NCBI RefSeq assembly: GCF_034190915.1
Contig: NW_026947491.1
Coordinates: 19,098,101 to 19,162,100, forward strand
Origin: Cavia porcellus
Taxonomy: Eukaryota > Chordata > Mammalia > Rodentia > Caviidae
DNA: 64,000 nucleotides
Direction: 5' to 3'
The notes under the pieces are model-generated. The model was not told where the DNA came from and did no database searches. It worked only from the letters and a program-made list of their open reading frames with translations. The position numbers were made by a program, and so were the translations under genes. Of this stretch, positions 44,585-57,226 are shown one piece after another (positions within the stretch are counted from its first letter, which is position 1; each line of letters starts with the position of its first letter).

Positions 44585-44995
44585 GTGAAAATTTTTTCAT
44601 ACATTTATTTGCCATTTGTATTACTTCATGTGAGAAGAATGTGTATTTTTGTATTGGACCTTTAAATTTTGCAGATCTGATTTTAAAAAAAATATCTTTA
44701 TATGTTCTATGTAGAATTTATTTTTCTGAGGAACAGTTGCCTAAGATATTTTCCCAATGCATGAGTTTTCTTTTCACTCTGTTGGAGATTTCTTTTGACA
44801 TGCAAGAACTTTTTAATAAGACAAGATCTCAGTTGTCGGTTCTGAGAAGCATTTCCTGTGCAGTTTGATTTTTGTTCATGAACTCTCTGCTTTCCCATAT
44901 GTAATCAAGATTTTAACATGTTTTGTCTTCCAGAAGATTTATTTTGCATAACCTATATTTGATATTTCCTAAACTTTACCTGCATCGCCAACAAA
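44585..44995 (-). mobile_element. Antisense fragment of L1 ORF2
   Basis: The + strand matches the reverse complement of the ORF2 region at 52330-52715 of the + strand L1: shared antisense tract for LLEISFDMQ, LFNK and SISCAV. No ends of the element retained. Confidence 0.8.
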
Positions 44996-47552
44996 GAATC
45001 TCCAGCGTGGTGCCGTGTGTCTGTGTTCATCTTCTACACTGTGCCCCACTGGAATCTGAAAAATGGAAACTTGAGGCTCACAAAGCTCCTATGTGTTCAT
45101 CTCTGCATACCCCTGACCTGAGTGTTAACCAGCAGCACTTCCGGTCCTCTGGGTCACTGATGCATCACATTCTTGACATAACTCTAAGGAAGAACTAATT
45201 TCTTTCAAATATGTTCCACAAAATTCACCTTCCACCCTTAGTTCATATTCTCAATGCCTGATGGAGGTCAAGAAGCATCAGCAGAGCCAAGCATGAAACC
45301 CAGCACCCTCACAGTCCCTGGTTATCACTTCACCCATCTCCCATATCCTCTAGGCATTTCAGTCAGATTTTATTCCTGTATTACATGTGTCCATGTTTTT
45401 AAAGTTTTGGTTATTTCACCCAGAACTGTACCATGACACAGAGCACAGGCAGTTGTTCTTAGTAATAAAACCCACAAGTGAAGTATGCACTTTCCTAAGT
45501 CTAGTAACAAATCATTCCTGTTCAAGGATTTATCAGAGCCTGTGATAGTGTTCCCACCACAGAAGTAGTTGCATAAACACTATATTTTGTTATTCTTTCT
45601 GTGGGAATACATATCAACACCTAAAAAGCCATGCTATGCAGTTTAGAACAGAGAGCACAATTCTGGATGCAGGAATGGCTCTAAACGTTATCTCAGAGCA
45701 GAGAGGTAGAGATGTCCAGTATTAAAGACCAGAACCAGTTACCACACAAAATTAACAGACTGTAACATTTTTGTATGTCAAGGTTCAACTGCTGCTCTAC
45801 ATACATTCAGCACAGTTATTTCCATTTCTCCTCGTTGTCCTCAGGAGATCTATGTGCAACCTATTAATCTCTTTGTCTGTCCTTCCTACTGTTGACTAAA
45901 CTGTTACCTCCTTTCCATCCAGCTGATTATTACTATTTTTAGGAGGGCAGGAAAATGGGACAAAAGCCTAGGGGTGTTATGGACAAGTGCTGACTCCCCA
46001 TGATGGATACAATCTGTATACTGCAAATACGGACTGGAGAAAATAAAACGTAAAATGAAATCTAAGAATGGTGAACAGGATGTAACACACTAGATTCAAG
46101 TTTCTGTTCCTGAAAAACTGTGGATATAAAGAATTCCTGGAATATGGATACCCAACAGCCCAGGAATTGAGAGGGCACCTTGCTGAAAGGCAAGGACCTG
46201 TCCCAATGGAGATGTGGCTCATTAGTATGATGGAGTAAGTGTGTAGTAGTATCCAAAGTCAGAGTTCCCATGGACTTTTTTGTCTCCAAAATAGATGAAT
46301 TTCACTAACGACAAATGTGATGACATTGGATGCTTGTATCTCCCGGATAAGGAGGGCACCTCCAGAGGGACCCCTGCATCCAGCATTTGTGCCTCTTCAC
46401 AGTTCACACATAGGAGTCCCTATGGTTAGAGTCTACCAGTGAGGAGGGATGGATCTGGGCTCTGCTCTCTATCATGACTCACTCAGGAATCCTGATTTAG
46501 AGACAAATTGATAAGGATGTCAGCTCACACAGGAATAATTTAAGGAGATCTAATAAATGAGACTGTTACACTGCATCTTTACATGCTGACAATAGGTAAC
46601 CTGTGAAGCGTTTGCTATGGAACTCAGTAGTAAGGAATCATGAGGTCACTTGCTGCTTCATACTGGAAAACCTTTCAAGGCACCAATGGTCAAGGAGAAG
46701 TGGACTTCAATCTCTGAGTGAAAGTCCCTGGAAGAACATTACTATCCACAAAATTAAGCTGAGAGCCTTTTAGTGGCAGGTTCAGTGGTCACTTGTGAGT
46801 TTCTTATGCAGCATTGTTCCTTACCAAGTGGCAAGTTGACAGCTCTAGATATCCTCACAGTAATACACTTTCCTTCAGAAAAAACATATTCCAAAAAAAT
46901 AAGCTGTATTTCATCAAGGTCTGAAATTACACTACACAAGTGTAAAAATCTACTGAGCAATTGGAAAAAAAGCGGTAAGGAACTTTGAGGTTAAAATAAA
47001 TGTATCTTAGCATAAACCCATGAATACATATTATTATGAGTACATTTCTCATGCACAAAGAGAAATACAATCAGATGAATGTCAAATATTTAATAGTCTA
47101 CACAATTTATGACAACTTTTGTGTCTGAGGCAATTTTTTCCCAAATCAATGAGATGAGAGCATTTATCTAAGGGCCTCAAAACCCTGAAATATGTGAATG
47201 ATGATATGAGCAAATACAGAATGGGGAATGACAGCTGATTTGAGCCAGGTTCTTAACACACATATGTACATATGCACATCGAGTGTGAATTGATTTATGT
47301 CTTGTGCATACAGCCTATATGCTCATACGCTGTATGTTCTGCACAGTCCTGTTATTCATGGGACATGTGTTCTAGTTTTCATATCCACAAGGCCTTCTTT
47401 CATCTGGGAACACAGAAAGCTCCCTGACCATCTTTTCTAGCATATGTCCTGTATGCAGTAGAATATTTGTGCCTGGAGCAATGGACTCCAAGGACATGGC
47501 TGAGTTTTTTGCGGGCTCAGTTAGCGTCTTTCACATAGAGGCAGTCCCCAAA
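44996..47552. other. Spacer; parts paralogous to 6360-7180, 10540-11600 and 21020-22200
   Basis: 45790-46640 aligns with 6360-7180; 46510-47690 with 21020-22150. 45456-45629 is the likely source of the insert at 47694. The part 45000-45450 is unassigned. No gene. Confidence 0.6.
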
Positions 47553-47560
47553 ATTTGCAT
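47553..47560 (+). promoter_or_regulatory. Inverse Ig octamer ATTTGCAT of clan II V copy 3
   Basis: Perfect inverse octamer. It is now about 350 bp from the leader start because of the 178-bp insert at 47694-47871; without the insert the distance is about 170 bp, as in copy 2. Confidence 0.5.
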
Positions 47561-47693
47561 ATTCTCTGTCTCATTGTAAGTTTATGTCCAAGAAAATCCC
47601 ACATATGCACATACTTCAGGAGCTAACAGATAAATTCACATAGCATATTGAGTTAGTTACTTTATATCTAAATATTAAAGTTATTCTCATCTT

Positions 47694-47871
47694 TTCTTAG
47701 TAATAAAACCCACAAATGAAGTATGCACTTTCATAAGTCTAGTAGCAAATCATTCCTAAATGTTCAAGGATTTATCAGAGCCTGTGATAATATTCCCACC
47801 CCAGAAGTAGTTGCAAAAACACAATATTTTGTTCTTCTCTCTGTGGGAATACATACCAACACCTAAAAAGC
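47694..47871 (+). repeat. Second copy of 45456-45629 inside a V promoter
   Basis: About 175 bp nearly identical to 45456-45629 (both start TTCTTAGTAATAAAACCCAC and end CAACACCTAAAAAGC). It is absent at the same place in clan II copies 1 and 2. Confidence 0.85.
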
Positions 47872-47908
47872 AGATAATTGTAAAATTAGTTTTCAGAAAG
47901 GTGGAAAA

Positions 47909-48316
47909 ATGCAGGTTCCTTCTCTTTCTGGTGCTGGTTCCCAGATGTGTGTTCTTGAAAATTCAGACAGTATTACATGGAGGTTCAGCAACTGATCTCA
48001 AAACTCACTGTGTTCTCCCACTGTCCTATCTCAGCTGCTCCTGCAAGAGACCTGATCTGGCCCAGTGAAGCCCTCACAGTCCCTTTCTCCCAGTTGGATG
48101 TTCCCTAGTTTCTCCAGCTCTGGGACACTGCCTCTGCAGCTGGATGCTTCAGCTACCAAGAAGGAAACTGAATGAATGTGTCAAGATAATTGATAGTGGA
48201 CACAGAGCTTGCAATTCATACTTGACAACTCAGCATGTCTAAAGACAAAGGCAACAACCATTGTGCAACTGACCTCAATGTCCATGGAAAACACCAGCAT
48301 GCAGTATTGTGCAAGA
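47909..48316 (+). pseudogene. Clan II IGHV pseudogene, copy 3 of 3
   Basis: The leader frame reads RFLLFLVLVPRCV but the start codon is out of frame by one base (ATGC before AGG). A donor GTGTGT follows at 47947. The V-exon acceptor is CTG rather than CAG, as in copy 1. The V region from 48032 reads QLLLQET, then TGA, then SGPVKPSQSLSPSW. The first cysteine is lost and CDR1/FR2 are out of frame. FR3 is recognisable by its closeness to copy 2, ending with TGTGCAAGA at 48308. The remnant nonamer ACACAAAGA is at 48347-48355. Confidence 0.85.
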
Positions 48317-48375
48317 GTTTCTGAGGGGAGATAAGTGGGATACAAGACACAAAGATGTGTACACCATAGTGTGGA

Positions 48376-48389
48376 CCAGCAGGGAGCAT
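48376..48389 (+). promoter_or_regulatory. CTCF-like motif downstream of clan II V copy 3
   Basis: CCAGCAGGGAGCAT, 12 of 14 to the CTCF core, 21 bp after the nonamer-like element. Confidence 0.35.
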
Positions 48390-49248
48390 GCAGGACTAAT
48401 GGCATGTGCTCAGTACCAAGAAGAGGGCCTCTGAGGTTGTGAGTGGAGGAATGGACCAGGTGGGAAACTGGGACAGTGAAAGAGCCCTGGAGATCTCCTG
48501 GTTCTCTCTTGAGAACCAGGAGGGGTCAAAAATGAGTTGCAGAGAAGCAGGCAAAGGACTTCCTTTCAGTGTCTGAATATCCTCTTTGTGATAGCATCAT
48601 ACATACTGTGGAGAATATACTGTATGTCCTCATCATTTCCTGTATGAATTTTCCCCAGCCCAAGCAATGAAATGAACTTGGTGATGACAGGTTACATTTA
48701 TGCCTGTATTGTTTTCAGCTCCTTCACCTGAATTTCTGTGTGATGGCAATAACAACTTGCATATGATGAAAAGCAGACCAAGAATGTTAAGATTTAGATG
48801 TATACATGATACTTGTATTCATCATCACTGAATATTAGAGTGATAATTTTGTCAACAAGAGAAATGGACAGTCTCATTCTGTAATAAATGTTTTCAATTG
48901 AGGAAAATCTACAATAAAGAAGACATTATGGAATACAACAAGAGAATTTAGGAGTAGTGATCTGAGGAATATCTAGACAGTGTGCATTGTTTTGTAAATA
49001 TTATCATGTTGGTAGTTTGTGTCAAAATTCATCTCATTTATCCATCATTAAAATTAATACATATGTTTGTAATAGGTAACTTACAATGGAAAACTTAATG
49101 CAGAGATAACAAACGGAGGCACCAGATTCTTGAACATATGCTTGAGAAAGACACTGCTTGTCTATTCATTTATGAGTCTGATGCAACACAGAAATTCCTG
49201 TCAGGTTGTGTGTTTAGATGAAAATCTTTGAAAAATATGAAGCATGAA
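48390..49248. other. Downstream flank of clan II V, paralogous to 22690-23550
   Basis: No gene. The alignment to 23.5 kb stops at about 49246, where L1 sequence begins. Confidence 0.7.
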
Positions 49249-52200
49249 ATACGATACTTCCATGACAAAGAAGAGCTGAAAAACTTCATGAACACCAAAC
49301 TAACCCTGCAAAAAATATTGAAAGACAGTTTAGATACACGAAGGAAAAAACCACTAAGCAAAGCAAATAATTAAACAGAACAGAAAGATTAAGATGCAAC
49401 AGCAGAGAGATAAGACTCCTACAATTAACCAGCATTTAACAGTAATAACAATTAATGTAAATGGTCTCAATGCACCAATCAAAAGAAACAGACTAGCAGA
49501 ATGGATCAAGAAACAAAATCCAACCATATGCTGTTTACAGGAAACCCATCTAACCCAGAAGGATACTCACAGACTGAAAGTCAAAGGATGGAAAACAATT
49601 CTTCATGCAGCAGGAATCCAGAAAAAAAAAAAAAAAAAAGCGGGAGAACCCATTCATTTGCAGACAATGTGAACTTTAAACCAACAATGACCATAAAGGA
49701 CAAAGAAGGTCACTACATACTCGTAAGGGGAAAACTCCAAGAGGGAGAGATAACTATCTTAAATATATATGCACCAAACTCCAGAGCACCCAATTATATA
49801 AAACAATTATTAACAGAAATGAAAACTCAAATTATCAGTAACACAATTGTAACAGGAGACCTTAATACGCCATTGACACCAAGGGACAGATCAACCAGAC
49901 AGAAAATGAGCAAAGAAATAACAGAACTGAATCATACCTGTGAACAAATGGGTTGGATAGACATATACAGAATGTTCCACCCAACAACATCAGAATACAC
50001 ATTCTTCTCAGCAGTACATGGATCATTTTCTAAAATAGACCATATATTAGCTCACAGAACATATTTAAACAAGTGCAAAAGAGCTGAAATCATCCCTTGC
50101 ATGTTATCGGATCATAGCGCTATGAAATTAGAAATTAATGATAAAAGATACTGCAAAAACACCGCAAACACATGGAAACTGAATAACACACTCTTGAGTA
50201 ATCAGTGGGTCACAGAAGAAATTAAAAAATACCTAAAAGAAAATGAAAATGCAGATACAACTTACCGGAATCTGTGGGATGCAATGAAAGCCGTCCTGAG
50301 AGGAAAATTTATTGCACTGAGTTCCCATCAGGAAAACAGAACGAATACAAATAAATAACTTGATGCTACACCTCAAACAGCTAGAAAAAGAAGAGCAAGT
50401 CAAGCCCAAAGCAAAAAGAAGAGAGGAAATTATAAAAATCAGAGCAGAAATCAATGCAATAGAGACTAAGAAAACAATCCAAAGAATCAACGAATCAAAG
50501 AGTTGGTTCTTTGAAAGAATAAATAAAATCGATAAGCCCCTAGCCAAACTTATTTAAAAAAAAGGAAGAAAAAGCTCAAATTCATGCAATAAGAAATGAA
50601 AAAGGAGAAATCACTACAGACCCAATAGAAATACAGAAGATCATCAACACCTATTTCGAAAACCTCTACTCTCAAAAGTTTGATAACACAGAAGAAATAG
50701 ACAGATTCTTAGAAGCATATGAAGTGCCAAAGCTAGATCAAGAGGATGGAAAAATGTTGAATAACCCAATCTCTGTTAATGAAATTGAAAATGTAATTAA
50801 GTCCTTACCCACCAAGAAGAGCCCAGGCCCAGATGGATTCACTGCAGAATTCTACAAGAAATACAAAGAAGACCTAATGCCGACACTCCTCAAACTATTC
50901 AATGAAGTTGAAAGGGAAGCAATCCTTCCTAAGTCATTCCTGGAAGCAAATATTACTCTAGTACCAAAACCTGACAAAGACCCAACTAAAAAAGAGAACT
51001 ATAGACCGATCTCCCTAATGAACACACATGCAAAAATCCTCAATAAAATATTGGCAAATAGGATGCAGCAAATCATCAAGAAGGTTATACCCCATGACCA
51101 AGTGGGATTCATCCCAGGAATGCAAGGATGGTTCAACATACGCAAATCAATAAATGTAATCCACCATATCAATAAAGCCAAAAATATGAATCACATGATC
51201 ATCTCTATAGATGCAGAAAAAGCCTTCGATAAGGTCCAACACTTTTCATGATAAGAACTTTACAGAAAATTGGAATAAATGGTCTTTACCTCAATATAAT
51301 AAAGGCCATTTATCACAAACCAACAGCCAGCATCATACTAAATGGCCAAAAATTGAAAGCCTTTACTTTAGAATCGGGCACAAGACAAGGATGTCCTTTA
51401 TCACCGCTCCTATTTAATATAGTACTGGAAGTACTAGCCAGAGCAATTAGGCAAGAAAGAGAAATAAAAGGGGTAAAGATAGGAAAAGAAGAAGTTAAGT
51501 TATCATTGTTTGCAGATGACATGATACTCTACATAGAAGACCCCTAAACTCCATTGAAAGACTCTTAGATACAATAAATAAATTCAGTAATGTGGCTGGA
51601 TACAAAATCAATACTCAGAAATCAATAGCATTCCTATACACAAACAAGAAAATCACATAGAGGGAAATAAGAGAAACTGGACTATTCACATTAGCAAGCA
51701 AAAAAAAAATGAAATATTTAGGAATTACTCTTACGAAAGAAGTGAAAGACTTATACAGTGAAAATTATAATACACTGAAAAAGGAAATTGAGGATGATCT
51801 CAGAAAATGGAAAGACATCCCTTGCTCATGGATAGGAAGAACAAACACTGTGAAGATGGCCATTCTCCCAAAACTGTTATACATATTCAATGCAATGCCA
51901 ATAGAAATACCATCAACATACCTTATAGACCTAGAGAAATCACTCCTAAATTTCATCTGGAACCAGAAGAGACCTAGAATCACAAAGGAAATTCTAAGCA
52001 GCAAAGACAAAGCAGGAGCCATCACAATCCCTGACTTGAAGTTATACTACAAAGCAACAGTAGTAAAATCAACATGGTATTGGAATCAAAACAGAGCTGA
52101 AGATCAATGGAATAGATTAGAAGATACAACCACAACTACAAACACACTCAACCACCTTATCTTTGATGAAGGAGCCAAGCAGGTTCACTGGAAGAACGAC

Positions 52201-55200
52201 AGTCTCTTTAATAAATGGTGCTGGAAAAACTGGCTCTCTATTTGCCGAAAACTAAAGCTAGACCCATGTCTATCACCATGTACTAAATTAAAATCTAAAT
52301 GGGTCAAATATCTGAATATTAAAACAGAAACACTAAATATATTGGAAGACAAATTGGGTAGAAACCTTGGAGACATAGGAGTAGGTAGAGAATTCATGAA
52401 CAGGACTCAAACCGCACAGGAAATACTTCCCAGAATCAATAACTGGGACCACTTCTTATTAAAAAGTTTCTGCATGTCAAAAGAAATCTCCAGCATAGTG
52501 AAAAGAAAACCCACAAACTGGGAAAAGATTTTAGTGAACTCTCTCTCAGACAAGGGACTCTTGTCTAAAACATGTAAAGAATTAAAAAAAAAAAAACTCA
52601 GACCTCCAAAATTCAAAGATCCAATCCAAAAATGGGCATCTGAGATGAATATGCAATTCTCAGATGAAGAAATGCAAATGGCAAATAAATACATGAAAAA
52701 AATGCCCATCATCATTAGTCATTAGAGAAATGCAAATTAAAACCAGACTGAGATACCATCTCACTCCTGAAAGAATGGCCAGGATCAAGAAAACCAACTA
52801 CAAATGCTGGAGAGGCTGTGGGTTAAAAGGAACTCTCCTACACTGTTGGTTGGAGTGTAGACTGGTACAGCCTTTGTGGAGGTCTGTCTGGAGATTTCTC
52901 AAAAAGTTGGGATTGGAAATACCATTTATTCCAGCTATTCCACTTCTAGGCATATTCCCAGAAGAACTGAAAGCATCATACCACAGTGATATATGTGCAC
53001 CTATGTTTATAGCAGCACAATTTGTAATCGCCAGATCTTGGAAACAACCCAAGTGTCCATCAACTGAGGAATGGATAAAAAAGTTGTGGTATTTCTATAC
53101 AATGGAGTATTATTCAGCTATAAAGAAGTATCACATTGAGATATTTATCAATAAATGGGCGCAGCTTGAGACCATACTCATAAGTGAAATAAATCAATCT
53201 CGCATGTATGAATACCGAATAGTTTCCCTAATGTAAGTAATAATTCAAATATATAAAAATATGTGGCAATCATGATTCCCCATTATGTGGCCTTGAAGTC
53301 TTATAAAGTTTTCACTTATTAATTGGAAAGGCTTTATTCTGGGCTTCTTGATATGGAAATACTTGAAGCTTTAGTATATGAAGTTTTATTCAAATATTTC
53401 AAGGAAAAAGACAGACACTATGGTAACTACTATTATATCGGGTTATTTGGTGGTGAAGCACTAGGTTGCTGAAACTGTCATGCTTTGACCTGTATTGTTA
53501 TATGGTTATGTCCTGTTTTATCTCAATCTCTCCCTTATTCTTTAAAAAAATTATTTAGTTATTTCTTATGTTTGTTTTAATTAAGGGGAAAAATTTTAAA
53601 AATTAGGATATATAATAGTAACTCTTTTTGATTTCCTATTAACTTGTTTTGAAGTCCTGTAATACTCCCACTGTCTTGTTTTGACTGATTAGACTCTGTT
53701 CCATTCTGTGCGATAGTATCAAGTTTGAGGGTATAGGCAACTACTTTGAAGGCAATAAGATTCACTAAGATGCCCATTCTGGTTTGACTATTGTCTCCTT
53801 TGGAAGTCCTGTAATGTTTACAATGCCTCAGTTTTATTGGTCTTGTTCTCTACTGTTTTGTCCAACTTTATAATATCTAATGAGATAGACAATTCTTTTT
53901 AAAGAAACAAGAGACAACGTTGATAACCATTGTTGATAATCTTGTACTCTGTTCTACATCATGTGCTATGTCTATCCTTGGTTTTGACTGACAGCTTTGT
54001 TTTGCCATATTTGACTTTATTCTCTTCCCCCCCAAAAAAGTAATAAGAACTAAGGAGTAATAAAATCCAAAATGTGTAAATTTTGTTGTAAAAAAGAGAG
54101 GGGTAAAAAAAAAGAACTCTAATGGATATAACAGCAAGTGTGTTTAGGGGTGTTAAATAGCTCACTATATTAATGTTTTTGGATCATTGAACACAGATGT
54201 TTGCAGTCTCTCTGTTTGAATATCCACTTTGTATTCTTTGATACTGTGATTTGAGCAACTATTTCCAAGATGATAATATGTAATCTATTAACAGGTGATT
54301 TCTTACTGTTATGTGTTTTTTTTCTTTGTAGTTCTGTATTATGTGTACCCTTACACCGCTTTGTTTTTTTTGTGTTTTTCTCTTTTTCCTCTTAAATAAA
54401 ATTTAAAAAAAAGAATGGAATACTACTCAGTTATAAAGCATGATCACATTGAGACATTTATAAATAAATGGACGTCGCTTAAGACCATACTCATAAGGGA
54501 AATAAATCAAACTCACATGTATAAATACAGAATAATTTCCCTAGTGTATGAAATTATAAGAGTACATAAATGTATGTGATAATCATGATTCCCAATCATA
54601 TTGGTTTGAAGTCATATAATGTTTTCACTCATTAACCGCTATAGTTTTAACCTGGGTTGTTTGATTTTAGTATCTATGATAGTACAAATAGATATTTTGA
54701 AGAAAACAATACAACATAAAAGCCAGATTTTATCATCTTGCTGATTTAATATCATCTTGTTTTGAAGTCCCATCAAGCTGTGGTACATCTGTTTCCACTG
54801 GTTTTAACATTGTGTATCTTACTATATTTCACTACCTTTCACTACCTATTTTGCATCATGTGGTATAGTATAAACAAATTATAGGCAAATAGATAATAAA
54901 TAAACCATTGTTCATTTTCTATTAGCTGGTTCTAAATACCCTGTAATTCTTGCATTCTCATGAGTCGCTTCACACTGTCCTGATATGCTTGATGTTATAG
55001 CATATAAAGTTACACTCAAATACTATGGTGACTACTATTATGTTAGATTATCTGGTGGTGAAACACAATGATGCTTGAATGGTTCGGTTCTGCCCTGCGT
55101 TGCTTTGTTACAATGTCCTGTCTTATCTCAATCCCCCCCCTTTTTTTAAATTAATCTATTTTCTCTCATTTTTGTAATTAAGGGAAAACTAAATTAAAAA

Positions 55201-56223
55201 TAATGGGACATATTATAGTAACTTTCTTGGTTTTCCTATTAACCTGATTTGAATCCCAGTATTGCTCACCCCATCTTGTTCTGTCTTATTATTCTATATT
55301 CTATTTTGTTTGATAGTATCAACTTTGAGGGTATAAGCAACCACTGTGAAGGCAATAAGATACACTATGATGCCCATTATGGTTTGACTATTATTCTTTT
55401 TTTTAAGTCCTACAAGGTCTTCAGTGTAGGTTTTATTGATCTTGTTCTGCATTGTTTTGATCAATTCTTTTATACCTGATGATATAGACAACTCAATTTA
55501 AAAATAGCATGAGGCACAATGGTAAACACTTTTGATCACCTGGTATTCTATTTTTGCATCATGTGCTTCTGTTCTGACTCTGTTTTGCTTAGTCACATTT
55601 GGTTTTATTCTCTTCAAAAAAGTAATAAGAACAGTGGGAGTAATAAAACACAAATAGTCTAATTGTTATTGTATAAAAGAGAGGAAAGGAAGGTAGACTA
55701 AGGGATATAACCACAGGTACGTTTGAGTGTGTAGAATGGAGAACCATATTACTGAGCTTTTGTTGGATTATTGAACAGAACTGTCTCAAATTTCACTGTA
55801 CGAATGTCCACTTTATATGCTTTAATTTTGTAATTTGGACAACTGTTCCTGGGAAGATATTATGTAACCTATTAACTGGTGATTTCTTACTGTATATTTT
55901 TTTCTTAAAATACTGTATTATTTGTACCCTTTTACTGCTTTGTTTTTTATGTCCTTTCTTTTTTTTTCTCTTTAAATAAAAAATATAGATAACCATAATA
56001 CTGAGTTTTGTTGGATCATTGAACAGAACTGTTTGGAATCTCACTGTTTGAATGTCCACATTATATGTTTTAATTTTGTAACTTGAACACTTATTTCTAA
56101 GATGACAATATGTAATCTATTAACTAGTGATTTCCTACTGTTTATTTTTTTCTGAAATTCTGTATAACTTGTACCCTTTTTATGTTTTTTTTTCTTTTTC
56201 TCCTTAAATAAAATTAAAAAAAA
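49249..56223 (+). mobile_element. LINE-1, 5'-truncated in ORF1, with threefold 3' end
   Basis: Starts in the last 40 codons of ORF1 (49249-49374, FHDKEELKNFMNTKLTLQKI), then ORF2 (49394-53236), then an unusually long 3' region of 3 kb. That region consists of three head-to-tail 3' ends. The first closes with an A-rich tail at about 54412. The second starts inside the ORF2 end (54414, GGAATACTACTCAG) and closes at about 55988. The third is a 235-bp copy closing at 56223. The left flank follows the clan II block; the right flank does not resume it, and no target repeats were found. Confidence 0.85.
49394..53236 (+). pseudogene. L1 ORF2 (endonuclease/reverse transcriptase) pseudogene
   Basis: Nearly full-length ORF2 in fragments: frameshifts at an A run (about 49620), near 50560, at 51250 and at 52725, and stops at 50356, 51545 and 51658. 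The endonuclease domain keeps NVNGLN, QETHL, TGDLN and SDHS. Reverse transcriptase keeps [27 protein letters not shown] and the catalytic FADDM (51509-51523). The C-terminal Cys motif CX3CX7HX4C is intact at 52805-52858, and the end carries the usual tryptophan/tyrosine-rich [14 protein letters not shown]. In live elements this protein nicks target DNA and reverse-transcribes L1 RNA. This copy is inactive but rather young, with most motifs intact. Confidence 0.92.
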
Positions 56224-56892
56224 GACTTACATCTCTGAATAAGGTGGGAATATGGGCTGGAAGGTGAAACTGGTGGGTCTTCTCCTGTGCCTAGTTAGAC
56301 ATAAATGTCATAGGTCACTCAGACGGTCGCGTGCTTTATCAGCTAGAGTTCATTAGAAGGACAGCTTTAAATAGAAGGATGTGCTAAGTAGGCTAATGAT
56401 GCCTGCCCAAAGAGTCAGGAATGGAAGACTGTAAAATAACCATATGTGAGCATGAGAGTAGAAGGATCCAGTTGAAAACAAATCACTTGGAACTTGTTAT
56501 GGTGTCCAGTGGGTTTGCATGTTGGAAAATGTAATCGTTTGATCTGTAAGGTTTAGGAATCTGCACAGGTTGCATGAAAGAACAAGGAACATTCAGTGTC
56601 AACACTAAAGACTGGATCTCCTCTGAAGACTAAGTGTCATCTTCATTCTTTCCCTTTTTATTTCTTACAATATACAAGCTGATAGGGTGGTGCCACCTGC
56701 ATTCAGCAGGTATCTTCCCCACTCAGTTTGCGGGATACAATAATTCACAGACACAGTCAGAGCTGTGCTCTACTAATCTCATGGACACTTCCTAGTCTAC
56801 TTAGGCTGACCTATCACAATTAACAATCACATATGGGGAAGTTAGGAAAGTAGGTGACTGGTGGTTTCTGATTCTTTTTGTTCCTAAGTGTC
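56224..56892. other. Upstream region of clan II V at 56893
   Basis: No partner block recognised. A possible leader remnant (ATGGACACTTCCTAG near 56780) is too weak to call. Confidence 0.4.
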
Positions 56893-57187
56893 CAGATCCA
56901 GTTTACAAGCGCAGTATTTAGTACCTGGCCCTGAGAAGCTCTCACAGACTATGCCCATCCAGAATGGCCTCCAGTTACTACATCACACCTATTAACTGCT
57001 GGAGATGGATTGATCAGAATCTAAGGAAGGCACTGGTATGAATGCAGTATAGAAGACATGATGAAAATTCTAAGTAGAATCTATCTCTCAAGGGCCACAT
57101 CTCCACCTGCAAAGACATCTTCAGGAGTCTTCATTTGTACGAGATCTGTAACTACTGAGGATACAGACACACACTACTGTCCAAAGA
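56893..57187 (+). pseudogene. Clan II IGHV pseudogene of another subgroup (mouse VH3/VH4-like)
   Basis: The acceptor AAG at 56886-56888 opens an exon whose V part starts QIQFTS. FR1 has several indels but the tract CCTGAGAAGCTCTCACAGAC fits a KPSQT-type FR1. CDR1/FR2 contains an antisense-free tract like SHLLTAGDGL out of frame. FR3 is best kept: SSGVFICTRSVTTEDTDTHY then C and PK. It differs from the three-copy clan II group, so it represents a separate lineage. It has no paralogue in the window. Confidence 0.8.
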
Positions 57188-57226
57188 CACTGTACAGAGA
57201 CACTGATGTAAGTGCAGACAGGAACC
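57188..57226 (+). promoter_or_regulatory. V recombination signal with exact 23-bp spacer
   Basis: Heptamer CACTGTA (57188-57194, 5 of 7 but CAC kept), 23-bp spacer, nonamer ACAGGAACC (57218-57226, 7 of 9 to ACAAAAACC). Confidence 0.6.

Noticed and set aside
56780..56800. Leader exon for the clan II V at 56893
   Set aside because: ATGGACACTTCCTAG is short, stops at once and has no donor; chance cannot be excluded.
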